A stretch of 64,000 nt of DNA, taken from Palsa-504 sp963808615 (GTDB lineage Bacteria > Actinomycetota > Actinomycetes > Streptosporangiales > Streptosporangiaceae). Position 1 is the stretch's first letter. Every line of letters starts with the position of its first letter. Below, piece after piece: positions 1-6,764 of this stretch. The position numbers were made by a program, and so were the translations under genes. The stretch lies in the NCBI GenBank assembly GCA_963808615.1, contig CAWEGV010000008.1, positions 5,974 to 69,973 on the forward strand, in the 5' to 3' direction. Under the pieces are notes generated by a model. It was not told the DNA's origin. It saw nothing but the letters and a program-made list of their open reading frames with translations, and ran no database searches.

Positions 1-21
1 GGCGGTCATCGCGCCGCCGCG

Positions 22-312
22 TCAGGCCGATACCGGTGGCCGGCCGGGCGCATCTGCCCCTTGCGCCGCGGCGGCGTGGCGCGCGTCGGCGCGGCGATGG
101 CGGCGGGCCGTGATCCGCAGCTGGATGATCCTGGCCGTGCCGGGCAGCACCACCAAGATCACGCCGAAGACCGCCGCCAGCAGCAGGGCGACACCGAGCG
201 GGATGTGCCCGTGGGCGCCCAGGTAGGAGATGCCCACGGCCCGGTCGTTTTGCAGGATGAAGATCAGCAACAACAGCAGCACCACGGCGAAGCAGGCCAT
301 GGCCACCCACAC
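22..312 (-). CDS. LapA-domain (DUF1049-like) small membrane protein
   Basis: A 96-residue protein with two hydrophobic helices (about residues 2-22 and 36-60) separated by a short loop containing FILQND and GAHGHIPLG. The tail is Arg/Ala-rich and probably cytoplasmic. This two-helix layout with the F-I-L-Q-N motif is that of LapA-domain proteins, which act at the inner membrane in envelope assembly; the actinobacterial role is not established. The GTG at 312 is the only usable start after the in-frame stop at 358-360, and its ribosome site is weak. The same frame reads RRTRTGG immediately upstream, as family members do before helix 1, so a non-canonical upstream start is possible. It follows the gene at 358-693 on the same strand and probably shares its transcript. 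Confidence 0.75.
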   Translation of the reverse strand: MWVAMACFAVVLLLLLIFILQNDRAVGISYLGAHGHIPLGVALLLAAVFGVILVVLPGTARIIQLRITARRHRRADARHAAAAQGADAPGRPPVSA

Positions 313-357
313 ACCGCCGGTCCTGGTCCGCCGGATCTTGTGCCGCCCCGGGAACGG

Positions 358-693
358 TTATGCGCCGTCCGAGGGTATGTTCGCATCCAGCAGCACGCTG
401 GACCCGGCCGGCCGCGTGACGGGATCCTCGGTCCGCTCCCGCAGCCGCTCCAGCGCTTCGCCGTCGCCGAACGGGACGGTGGCCTCCAGGCGCCCGCTGG
501 CCCGCGCCTCGGGCAGGCCCATGACCGCGTCGACCAGGCTGGCCTGGCTGCCCGGAGCGGCATGCCCGGACGCCGCGTGCAGCAAGGCACGGGCGGTCCT
601 TTCGGCCTGCCCAGCCGTTATCACCTCGGCCCCGGCGACCATCTGGTCACCCTCTTTGACCTCGACGTGATGGGAGGTATCAGGACCGGTCAT
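358..693 (-). CDS. Hypothetical protein, 111 aa
   Basis: The family is not recognised. The product is acidic and soluble, with no signal peptide or membrane segment. The ATG at 693 was chosen because GGAGG lies about 8 bases upstream; the longer GTG start at 708 would put the ribosome site inside the gene. It precedes the LapA-like gene on the same strand with a 45-bp gap, so the two are probably co-transcribed. Their likely upstream promoter region (709-788) is cut by the IS3 insertion at 789. Confidence 0.6.
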   Translation of the reverse strand: MTGPDTSHHVEVKEGDQMVAGAEVITAGQAERTARALLHAASGHAAPGSQASLVDAVMGLPEARASGRLEATVPFGDGEALERLRERTEDPVTRPAGSSVLLDANIPSDGA

Positions 694-788
694 GACATCC
701 CTCCTCACATCGCCGGTCCCGGCAAGATCAAGGCGCGCGGGCCTTCTCTTGCCCCGGCGCCGGACCCGGCGGCTCGCCCGGCACGCAC

Positions 789-816
789 TGGATCGCCCCG
801 GGAATCTTGGAGGCTC
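789..816. repeat. IS3 left terminal inverted repeat
   Basis: Pairs with 2066-2093 in inverted orientation with about seven mismatches. It is preceded by the CAC target duplication at 786-788. Confidence 0.85.
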
Positions 817-839
817 CAGTCCTTGGAGAGGATGGGGTC

Positions 840-1160
840 ATGTCAGAAGCCGAGAGATATCCCGGGGAGCTGCGCGAGCGCGCGGTGAGGATGGTCTTCG
901 ATATTCGCGGGCAGTCCGGCCAGGGTAAAGGGGCGATCGCCCGGGTGGCCGCCCAGCTCGGGGTGGGACGCGAGACCTTGCGTACCTGGGTACGGCAAGC
1001 GGAAATCGATTCGGGAGAGCGGCCGGGAATCACGACGCCGGACGCGCAGCGGATAGCGGAACTGGAGCGGGAAGTCCGCGAGCTGCGCCGCGCGAATGAG
1101 ATCCTGAAGGCGGCGAGCGCGTATTTCGCGGAGGAACTCGACCCCAGGTATCCGCGCTAG
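840..1160 (+). CDS. IS3 transposase OrfA (helix-turn-helix protein)
   Basis: A protein of about 106 residues that binds IS ends. It has an N-terminal helix-turn-helix of the Tnp_1/HTH_38 type (GAIARVAAQLGVGRETLRTW) followed by a leucine-zipper-like helix (RIAELEREVRELRRANEIL), the standard OrfA plan. The ATG at 840 has GGAGAGG just upstream; a longer frame from 807 lacks family similarity. Translation is expected to slip -1 near 1100-1140 to make the OrfAB transposase. Confidence 0.88.
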   Translation: MSEAERYPGELRERAVRMVFDIRGQSGQGKGAIARVAAQLGVGRETLRTWVRQAEIDSGERPGITTPDAQRIAELEREVRELRRANEILKAASAYFAEELDPRYPR

Positions 1161-2068
1161 CCGGGTTCGTCGATTCGCACAAGGGCCGGTTGGGGATCGA
1201 GCCGGCGTGCGCGGTCTTGGAATTCCCGGTCTCTGCCTATTATGCGGCGAAGAGGCGGGAGCGGCCGTCACGCCGGCGGCGGGACGGGTGGCTGAAAAAG
1301 CAGATCATGCGGGTGTGGAACGACCGCAGTAAGGGCCGCCGCCTGTATGGTGCGCGGAAGGTGTGGCTGCGGTTGCACCGCGAGGGCATCCAGGCGGCCC
1401 GGTGCACGGTGGAACGGCTGATGCGCGAGCTGGGCCTGGAAGGTGCCGTGGGCAGGCGCAGGAAGCCGCGTACCACGGTGCCCGCCCCGGCCGGGCAGCA
1501 GCCCGCCGGCCTGGTGCGCCGCGACTTCACCGCGCCCGCGCCGAACCGCCGCTGGGTGGCTGATATCACCTATGCGGATACGGCCGCTGGTTTCTCCTGT
1601 ACCGCGTTTATCACCGATCTTTTCTCCCGGAAAATCGCCGGCTGGCAGGTAGCCGGTCACCTGCGAGCCGATCTGGCTCTGGACGCGTTGGAGATGGCGA
1701 TCTTCTCACGTCAGGCCGGCCCAGATCTTGGCCATCATTCCGGCCGGGGCGTGCAGTACACTTCGATCCGGTACACGCAGCGGCTGGAGGATATCGGCGC
1801 GGTCCGCCCGGTCGGCAGCAAGGGAGATTCCTATGATAATGCCGCTGCGGAGGCGGTCAATTCCCTGTACAAGAAGGAGCTGATCAACCGGGAGGGGCCA
1901 TGGCAGGACGCGGGGCATGTGACCGTGGGGACAGCGGAATGGGTACACTGGTACAACAATGAAAGACTCCATTCCGCCTGCGGGAATGTCCCGCCAGTAG
2001 AATACGAGAAGGCCTGGCTAATTCGCCAGGCTCATACTATGATCATTCCGGAAGCCAAAGCATCGTAG
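1139..2068 (+). CDS. IS3 transposase OrfB (rve integrase), probably catalytically dead
   Basis: This frame carries an HTH_21 segment followed by an rve/DDE integrase core. It is open from about 1139, and its first residues (RPQVSALAGFVDSHKGRLG) match IS3 OrfB sequence upstream of any start codon, so it is read by -1 frameshifting from OrfA; TTG 1190 is only the first nominal start. The first Asp (WVADITY) and the Glu (DNAAAEAVNSLY) are present. The usual H-S-D-R-G-x-Q-Y motif reads HSGRGVQY at about 1735-1758, so the second catalytic Asp is Gly (GGC in place of GAC). The family match is certain. Inactivity is inferred from the missing residue. Confidence 0.85.
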   Translation, partial: RPQVSALAGFVDSHKGRLGIEPACAVLEFPVSAYYAAKRRERPSRRRRDGWLKKQIMRVWNDRSKGRRLYGARKVWLRLHREGIQAARCTVERLMRELGLEGAVGRRRKPRTTVPAPAGQQPAGLVRRDFTAPAPNRRWVADITYADTAAGFSCTAFITDLFSRKIAGWQVAGHLRADLALDALEMAIFSRQAGPDLGHHSGRGVQYTSIRYTQRLEDIGAVRPVGSKGDSYDNAAAEAVNSLYKKELINREGPWQDAGHVTVGTAEWVHWYNNERLHSACGNVPPVEYEKAWLIRQAHTMIIPEAKAS

Positions 2069-2093
2069 CCTCCAACGAAGCCGGGGCGCTTCA
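2066..2093. repeat. IS3 right terminal inverted repeat
   Basis: Inverted partner of 789-816. It contains the orfB stop codon and is followed by CAC at 2094-2096. Confidence 0.85.
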
Positions 2094-2099
2094 CACGGC

Positions 2100-2143
2100 A
2101 TCCTTGCTGGCACGAGTCCGGATCCTTGCTGGCACGGGTCCGG
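2100..2143. repeat. Two tandem 22-bp direct repeats
   Basis: Unit one (2100-2121) and unit two (2122-2143) differ at one position (CACGAG versus CACGGG). They sit 7 bp beyond the right end of the IS3 element, just after its target duplication, in a gene-free stretch upstream of the small gene at 2324. No function can be assigned. Confidence 0.8.
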
Positions 2144-2323
2144 TTGTGGTTATGCCCCGGGACCGCCATTATGAAACGGCCAGCCAGAGCCCAGAGCCTA
2201 GCTCCCGGAACCATGAGCTGATCTGGCGTCCGCGGGCAGGCCCGACCAGACCGCCCGGTCGCCAGGGGCAAAGGCCTGAGCGGCGTGTTATCTTGCCGGG
2301 GCAAACTGGGCTGGGTGAGGGTC

Positions 2324-2578
2324 ATGGTTACCCAGATCAGCCGGGAAGGGAGCATCCGCCGCCGGGCGCTCGACACCTGGTGCCTCACCGACACCGGCCG
2401 CTGGGAATTCCTCATCGGGCAGGTTCTGGCCTTCCCGCCGCCGTACCGGGCGGTGCCGGGCCGTTCGGTCTATGTCATCCACGCCGGTGACCGCGCTGTC
2501 CTGGTCGGCGAGCAGGACCTCACCGGCCCGCTTCAGCACCTGGTAGCCACGATCCTGGCGGCGGGCGATCCCGCGTAG
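2324..2578 (+). CDS. Small hypothetical protein, 84 aa
   Basis: Family not recognised. It is a soluble alpha/beta-looking sequence (MVTQISREGSIRRRALDTW onward) with no signal peptide. The ATG at 2324 has GAGG four to seven bases upstream and was preferred over the earlier in-frame TTG at 2285. It stands alone between the IS3 element and a gene-free stretch. Its reading frame shows actinobacterial codon bias, but with no family match the call stays tentative. Confidence 0.5.
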   Translation: MVTQISREGSIRRRALDTWCLTDTGRWEFLIGQVLAFPPPYRAVPGRSVYVIHAGDRAVLVGEQDLTGPLQHLVATILAAGDPA

Positions 2579-3043
2579 CGCTGCGCCGCCGGGCTCCGGC
2601 CCCGGGCACACACACCCGTCACGGCGCGGACCAGGCCCCGGCATGCTCGATGACAAACTGCACCGCAACTGCCGAGACGTGCCGGGCCGCGGGCCCGGTC
2701 CCGGGGGGAGAGGACCACGGGGCCGCGCGGCCCGGGGAAGGGGATTCCTACCCCTCGGCCCGAGGGCCGCCCTCACGTGGGGCAGGCTATGGGGTCCTCC
2801 GGGCCTTTGCGGCCATGCTGCCCCGATGGGGCGCCATCAAACACCGTGCGCGCCGGGCCGGTCATGCCGGGCGCCGGGGTGCAGATTACCCGCGTTCGCG
2901 AACAGCCTGGTAGCGACCGTTCGGCTGGCAGCCTGTTCGGACGCAGCCCGCCGACACGGCTCCTGCCTAGCAAGGTTGAGCCCAGCCGGAAAAGCCGGAG
3001 ATAATCAGCCGCTGAGGACTTCCCCGTCCGGAGGTGGGTCGGC
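2579..3043. other. Gene-free stretch
   Basis: Only short, compositionally biased open frames occur here on either strand; none has a ribosome site with recognisable protein similarity. The end of the stretch provides the leader of the RsbW-like pseudogene (GGAGG at about 3030). Confidence 0.5.
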
Positions 3044-3445
3044 ATGGAGGTGCAGATCGTATTGTGCTTGCCTAGGGACGCTGCGACGGCAAACCTCAGC
3101 CGCCAGGTGCTTGATGCCTCTCTGGAGGTGCTCGGTGTCGCCACGGATACCCGCGCTGATGTCTCGCTTGCCCTGAGTGAGGCCTGCGCCAACGTGATCA
3201 TGCATGCCAGCGACAGCGACGAATACGAGGTCCGGGTCCGGGTGATGGATGCTCGATGACATCATGGGCCTACTGACGGCCGAGCATGGCCGCGGGCTTC
3301 AGATTATCCGTGCCCTGCGGAGAATCTGAAGATCGAGAATCAGCCTCAGCATGGAGCGATTGTTCGTTTCGAGATGCCGCTGGAGTGGGTGCCAGGCTCC
3401 CCGGCCAGGTTCCTTGCCACCGAGACAGAGACATCTGCACGCTGA
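3044..3445 (+). pseudogene. RsbW/SpoIIAB-like anti-sigma kinase (HATPase), disrupted
   Basis: The intact start (ATG 3044 after GGAGG) gives 71 residues with the N box of a GHKL anti-sigma kinase (LALSEACANVIMHA). The frame then stops at 3257-3259. The next recognisable part, DDIMGLLTAEHGRGLQII (G2 box), is in another frame, and the segment that should carry the D-x-G-x-G box is missing. A further shift at about 3320 restores ENLKIENQPQHGAIVRFEM, which ends at TGA 3443-3445. The gene therefore carries an internal deletion and at least two frame changes. Intact relatives phosphorylate anti-sigma antagonists and sequester sigma factors. The fragment lies beside the envelope-stress cluster, but a functional link is only conjecture. 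Confidence 0.75.
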
Positions 3446-3518
3446 CGTGCAGTCACCCGGCAGAGCGGCAGAAATCACCTACGCCGGCGTTCGGCGGGCC
3501 GTGCGACCGTGATGTGGT

Positions 3519-4082
3519 TCAGCGGTGGCCGGTGGCGCGGATCCGGACTGTCGCGGTGAGGTGCTCGGTCTCCAGGGCCTGGCGGAGCCGGGCCAGCGCC
3601 TGGTGGATGCGCTGGCTGGCGAGAGCGGGATCGGCGGCGGTGGGCAGGGTGACGGTCAGCGCCAGCTGCGGGGTGGTGGCGGCGCCGGTGACGGTGGCGT
3701 TGACCCGTTGCACGTACGGGCTGGCGGACAGGTCATCCTCCAGTGCCGCGGTAGCCGCCCCGGCGGACAGGCGGGTGACGCCGCGGCGGGGGTCGGGCTC
3801 CAGCCCGATGTGCCGGATGGCGTCGCTGCGGGTCTGGACGGCGAGCCAGCGCAACGCCAGCAGCGCGACCACCACCGCTATGGCGGCGAGGGCAGGCCAG
3901 AACCAGGAGTGGCCGCCGGCATACCGGCGGGTCTGCTCATCGATCACCACTGCGTGGGCTGGCCCGAGCAGCGCGGGCCGGATAGCCAGGCCGCGGGCGA
4001 GCGCCGCCGCGCCCGCCGCGAGCAGGACGAGCCCGATCACGATCATCCCGATGCGGTTTCCGCGGGCGGTCCGGCGGCTCAC
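3519..4082 (-). CDS. AmaP-like alkaline shock membrane anchor protein
   Basis: A 187-residue protein with two transmembrane helices (about residues 10-30 and 60-80), a short loop between them and a C-terminal cytosolic alpha/beta domain. This is the architecture of AmaP, which anchors Asp23 to the membrane in Staphylococcus. It is last in a minus-strand operon whose other members include three Asp23-type proteins, and it starts 4 bp after the DUF6286 gene (GTG 4082). Family assignment rests on topology, C-terminal pattern and context. The partner Asp23 protein cannot be told from sequence. Confidence 0.75.
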   Translation of the reverse strand: MSRRTARGNRIGMIVIGLVLLAAGAAALARGLAIRPALLGPAHAVVIDEQTRRYAGGHSWFWPALAAIAVVVALLALRWLAVQTRSDAIRHIGLEPDPRRGVTRLSAGAATAALEDDLSASPYVQRVNATVTGAATTPQLALTVTLPTAADPALASQRIHQALARLRQALETEHLTATVRIRATGHR

Positions 4083-4086
4083 CGGC

Positions 4087-4716
4087 TCAGTCCTCTTTCT
4101 TCCGGACGGTGACCCGGACCCGCCGCGGCCGCAGCGGCGCCAGCTCGTCCAGGCGCGCGGTCACGGCGTGCTCCACCTGGCCGGACAGCCCGCGGGCATC
4201 GCGGAGCGGGCTCGCGGCCCGCACCCGTACCCGCCGGCGGCCGAGCCGTACCCGCGCGCGGGCGATGCCATCCACGCTCATGGCGGCAGCGGCCAGATAG
4301 CGCCGCAGCCCGGCGCGGGTGATGCCGGTCACCGTCTGCGGATCCCCGGAAGCCAGGGCGATCATCCGGCTGCGGCCCGGCGCCAGCGCCAGCGCGATCA
4401 GCACGATCCCGAGAGCGCATGCCACGGCCGCAACGGCGAGCGCCGCGGGATCGTCCCAGTGCACGTCCCGGCCAGTCCGGGCCAGCCACCCGGCCGGCAG
4501 GACATGGACCGGATGGCCAGCGCGCGTGGAAATCACCTCGATCGCCGCCAGGATCGCGGCAGCGGCCAGCACCGCCGCCACCACGACGGCGGGAAGCACG
4601 CGGCGGGGCCGGAAGGCACGCGCCGCCCGCCGCCGTGCCCGGCGGCCCGCCCGAGATGGCTCGGGTGCGTCCACGTGATCTGCGCCGAAGCCAGGGACGA
4701 GATCCGATGTGGTCAT
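4087..4716 (-). CDS. DUF6286 membrane protein
   Basis: A 209-residue protein with an Arg-rich cytoplasmic head, helix 1 at about 42-62, an extracytoplasmic loop with conserved-looking HVLPAGWLARTGRDVHWDDP, and helix 2 at about 95-115. A C-terminal domain follows (DVHxxDP loop, then RARVRLGRRRVRVRA). DUF6286 proteins of actinobacteria typically lie with Asp23 and AmaP genes, as here. The ATG at 4716 overlaps the Asp23 stop codon by 4 bp, indicating translational coupling. The biochemical role is unknown. Confidence 0.8.
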   Translation of the reverse strand: MTTSDLVPGFGADHVDAPEPSRAGRRARRRAARAFRPRRVLPAVVVAAVLAAAAILAAIEVISTRAGHPVHVLPAGWLARTGRDVHWDDPAALAVAAVACALGIVLIALALAPGRSRMIALASGDPQTVTGITRAGLRRYLAAAAMSVDGIARARVRLGRRRVRVRAASPLRDARGLSGQVEHAVTARLDELAPLRPRRVRVTVRKKED

Positions 4717-5150
4717 TGCACGCGCCTGGGTTCCGTTCCGGGGGGGATCAGCCGGGCGATCTCGATGTCCACCTGGCGCACATCCAAGCCGGTCAGCTCA
4801 CCGACGCGGGTCATGATCTGATCCCGCACGCGGCGGGTGGTCTCCCGGATGGGCGCCGGGTAGGTCACCGACATCCTGAGCTGCACGGTGGCTATCTGCC
4901 CGTCCACGTGCGCCGTGGCCCGGGCAGCGGCGCGCACGGTGTCGCGCCCGAGCGGCACCCCGAGCAGCCGCCTTGCCGCCCCGCCCGCCTGGGCCACCTC
5001 GCTGACCGCGCGGGCCGCGATCCGCTCCAGCACACGGTCGGCAATCTCGGTACGCCCGCGGGCTTCCGGCGGCCGCAGCGCCGCCGGTGCTGCCGGAACC
5101 AGATCCGCCCCGGGGCGGCCCGCAGAGCCCGGAGCCGCACCTGTGGTCAC
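4713..5150 (-). CDS. Asp23/Gls24 family envelope stress protein
   Basis: A 145-residue protein with the Asp23 core: IADRVLERIAARAVSEV, then a strand-rich segment AHVDGQIATVQLRMSVTYPAPI, then RDQIMTRVGELTGLDVRQVDIEI. Asp23 proteins polymerise along the membrane and are induced by alkaline or cell-wall stress in Firmicutes. It overlaps both neighbours by 4 bp, so it is tightly coupled to the small DUF2273-like membrane protein before it and DUF6286 after it. The long Pro/Ala-rich N-terminus (about 25 residues) is not part of the domain. Confidence 0.85.
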   Translation of the reverse strand: MTTGAAPGSAGRPGADLVPAAPAALRPPEARGRTEIADRVLERIAARAVSEVAQAGGAARRLLGVPLGRDTVRAAARATAHVDGQIATVQLRMSVTYPAPIRETTRRVRDQIMTRVGELTGLDVRQVDIEIARLIPPGTEPRRVQ

Positions 5151-5347
5151 GAACGCTTCCGCACGCCGAACAGTTCGGTGAGATCGAGCTCACCGGTCAG
5201 CGCCCGCCCGGCCAGGAACCCGACCACGCCCAGAACCAGCACGATCAGGAAAGCGGTGAAGCCGCCGAACGCTCCCGCGAACCCTAGCGCGGTGCCGAAC
5301 GCCAGCCCGATCACCGCCCGCCAGGGCATCTCGTTCATTTCCGCCAT
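5147..5347 (-). CDS. Small DUF2273-like membrane protein
   Basis: A 66-residue protein dominated by two adjacent hydrophobic helices (about 10-27 and 30-48; AFGGFTAFLIVLVLGVVGFL) and ending in a charged tail. Small DUF2273 membrane proteins accompany amaP/asp23 loci in Firmicutes, and the helix-Gly pattern and position match. The ATG at 5347 follows a strong GAAGGTGAG site. The stop overlaps the next start by 4 bp. Confidence 0.75.
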   Translation of the reverse strand: MAEMNEMPWRAVIGLAFGTALGFAGAFGGFTAFLIVLVLGVVGFLAGRALTGELDLTELFGVRKRS

Positions 5348-5382
5348 TACTGCTCACCTTCACTGTGTCAGACCACTTGCTG

Positions 5383-5631
5383 TTAGATCACCCGGCGGAT
5401 ACTGCGGCGCTGATGGCGTTGCCACCAGCGTTCGATCAGCCACAATCCGCCCCGGGTGCGGAACACGGTCACCCCGGCCCCCCCCCACCCGGCCGGGATC
5501 GCGAGCTGGGCGCGCCAGCGGGACAGCCCGGCGACGAACTCCTCCGGATCACCGCCGGCATCGGGATGGTAGACCCGCACCCAGGCGCGAAACGCCTGCC
5601 GGCCGCGGGCATCGGGCTCCGTCCCGGTCAC
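5383..5631 (-). CDS. Small J-domain-like protein in the Asp23 operon
   Basis: An 82-residue protein. Residues about 13-40 (FRAWVRVYHPDAGGDPEEF) resemble helix II, the HPD tripeptide and the start of helix III of a DnaJ J-domain. The C-terminal part (GGLWLIERWWQRHQRRSIRR) is Trp/Arg-rich and could touch membrane or nucleic acid. The GTG at 5631 overlaps the preceding stop (GTGA), so it is translated with the operon. HPD normally stimulates Hsp70 ATPase. Whether this truncated fold does so is inference. Confidence 0.6.
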   Translation of the reverse strand: MTGTEPDARGRQAFRAWVRVYHPDAGGDPEEFVAGLSRWRAQLAIPAGWGGAGVTVFRTRGGLWLIERWWQRHQRRSIRRVI

Positions 5632-5960
5632 GCTTCGTCCTCCCTGCTGCCAGGATCGGCCTCGGGTAGCTGGATGTCATCAATGTAAACATCGACGGCA
5701 AGTCCCGGCGCCACGCCGGCCACCGCGGCTCGCACCTGGCCGGCGGCCTCGGCCAGCGGCCGGCCGAGGCGGGCGACCACCGCCACCACCACCAGGCCGT
5801 CCCGCACGGCCACCCCGGGCACGGTGCGCCCAGGCAGGTAGGTGGCCACCGGGCCGTCGGCCAGGGCGGCCACCGCCGGGCAGCCGGCCACGGCCGCGGC
5901 GATCCGGTCGGCCAGCAGGCCCGCCTCGGCCGTGTTCCGGCCGCCGGGCGGATGGCTCAT
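5628..5960 (-). CDS. Asp23-like protein (divergent)
   Basis: A 110-residue protein. It keeps the Asp23 fold pattern: LLADRIAAAVAGCPAVAAL, then a hydrophobic strand pair GVAVRDGLVVVAVVARLGRPL, then VRAAVAGVAPGLAVDVYIDDIQL. It is shorter and less alkaline-shock-like than the two flanking family members. Start and stop each overlap neighbours by 4 bp, so it is coupled between the first Asp23 gene and the J-domain-like gene. It probably hetero-assembles with other Asp23 proteins, which is inferred from context only. Confidence 0.7.
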   Translation of the reverse strand: MSHPPGGRNTAEAGLLADRIAAAVAGCPAVAALADGPVATYLPGRTVPGVAVRDGLVVVAVVARLGRPLAEAAGQVRAAVAGVAPGLAVDVYIDDIQLPEADPGSREDEA

Positions 5961-6442
5961 TCAACGCGGGGCTCGGCGGTCTCCTCGGCTTCATCGCCGG
6001 GCACGTGAATGTCGCCGACGGTGAGGTTGACCTCAGTGACCTCCAGCCCGCACATCGTCTCCACCGCGCCGATCACGCTGCGGCGCACCCCGGCGGCCAG
6101 GTCCGGGATGGATACCCCGTATTCGACGATCACGTCCAGGTCGATCGCGGCCTGACGCTCGCCCACCTCGACTTTCACGCCCTGCGTGATGCCGGGACCG
6201 GCCACCCCGGGGAGCCGCTCCCGCACCGTGCCGAACGCGCGGGATATCCCGGCGCCCATCGCGTACACGCCGGGCACCTCGCGGGTCGCCATCCCGACGA
6301 TCTTGGCCACGACCGTGTCCGCGATCGACGTCTTGCCCTGCTCGCTGACCAGTTCCCCGGCCGCCTGCCCGGTCACCGGGGCCGTCGTCCTCGCCCCGGC
6401 CCCAGCGGGCCTCGCTGTCTTCTCGCTCGCCTGCGTGCTCAT
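5957..6442 (-). CDS. Asp23/Gls24 family envelope stress protein, first gene of operon
   Basis: A 161-residue canonical family member: IADTVVAKIVGMATREVPGV, the central strand region VKVEVGERQAAIDLDVIVEYG, and AVETMCGLEVTEVNLTVGDI near the C-terminus, preceded by a low-complexity Ala/Thr tail. ATG 6442 follows a strong GAAAGGAG ribosome site. It heads a seven-gene minus-strand unit (6442 to 3519) in which five of the six junctions overlap by 4 bp or are 4 bp apart. Its promoter must lie in 6443-6764, shared with the divergent sigma factor. Confidence 0.88.
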   Translation of the reverse strand: MSTQASEKTARPAGAGARTTAPVTGQAAGELVSEQGKTSIADTVVAKIVGMATREVPGVYAMGAGISRAFGTVRERLPGVAGPGITQGVKVEVGERQAAIDLDVIVEYGVSIPDLAAGVRRSVIGAVETMCGLEVTEVNLTVGDIHVPGDEAEETAEPRVE

Positions 6443-6627
6443 GGCGTGCTCCTTTCGTCCCAGCAGCGTCCTCGTGCCCTATGTGACCGCCGCCGGGCCG
6501 GCCGCGATCACGAAAGCTTCTTGTCCGGCCCTGGGGACCCTGGTCCCGGTGCCGGTCATCGCCTGGCGCCGCCGGACAGCTCGCCGGGTTTGCCTGCCCG
6601 GCTAGCCACCCCGCAACGCCTCTCTTG

Positions 6628-6661
6628 CCGTGGGCGGCCAGGGCGCCCTGGCCGCCCACGG
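6628..6661. promoter_or_regulatory. Perfect 34-bp GC-rich palindrome
   Basis: Every base from 6628 to 6661 pairs symmetrically about GGCGCC at 6642-6647, with no spacer. It sits between two divergent genes, where a terminator would serve neither of them. It could be a dimer or tetramer operator or a cruciform. The role is inferred. Confidence 0.6.
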
Positions 6662-6704
6662 AAGAAAGACACGTACGGAAGGCGGACACTCACGTCTATT
6701 CTGG

Positions 6705-6720
6705 TGTGATGTACATCACA
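6705..6720. promoter_or_regulatory. CRP/GlxR-type binding site
   Basis: TGTGATGTACATCACA is a perfect palindrome. It matches both the CRP pattern TGTGA-N6-TCACA and the actinobacterial GlxR pattern TGTGA-NN-TA-NN-TCACA. Its centre lies about 52 bp upstream of the sigma factor start at 6765. It could activate or repress depending on where transcription starts, which cannot be fixed here. Confidence 0.75.
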
Positions 6721-6764
6721 TCGCTTCGGCCGGTGTGCATTGCGCCGCCGGGCAGTGTGGGCAC

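Larger units (their letters stand above)
789..2093 (+). mobile_element. Complete IS3-family insertion sequence, about 1305 bp
   Basis: Imperfect terminal inverted repeats of about 28 bp lie at 789-816 and 2066-2093. They match at about 21 positions, including shared blocks CGCCCCGG and TTGGAGGCT. The element is bracketed by the trinucleotide CAC at 786-788 and 2094-2096, the 3-bp target duplication expected of IS3. It carries two overlapping reading frames (840-1160 and about 1139-2068) in the orfA/orfB order, with orfB in the -1 frame. The orfB stop codon lies inside the right inverted repeat. Ends and duplication are well preserved, so the insertion looks fairly recent, although the transposase has lost a catalytic residue. 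Confidence 0.9.
6443..6764. promoter_or_regulatory. Divergent control region between Asp23 operon and sigma factor
   Basis: No gene is supported in these 322 bp. The region must contain promoters for both directions. It holds a perfect 34-bp palindrome (6628-6661) and a perfect 16-bp CRP/GlxR-type site (6705-6720), annotated separately. Confidence 0.7.

Noticed and set aside
61..888. Long plus-strand open frame of 275 codons
   Set aside because: Antisense to the LapA-like gene and the 358-693 gene; Pro/Arg/His-rich composition typical of a GC shadow frame.
3286..4821. 511-codon plus-strand frame
   Set aside because: Antisense to AmaP-like and DUF6286 genes, with low-complexity Ser/Arg/Pro composition and no ribosome site.
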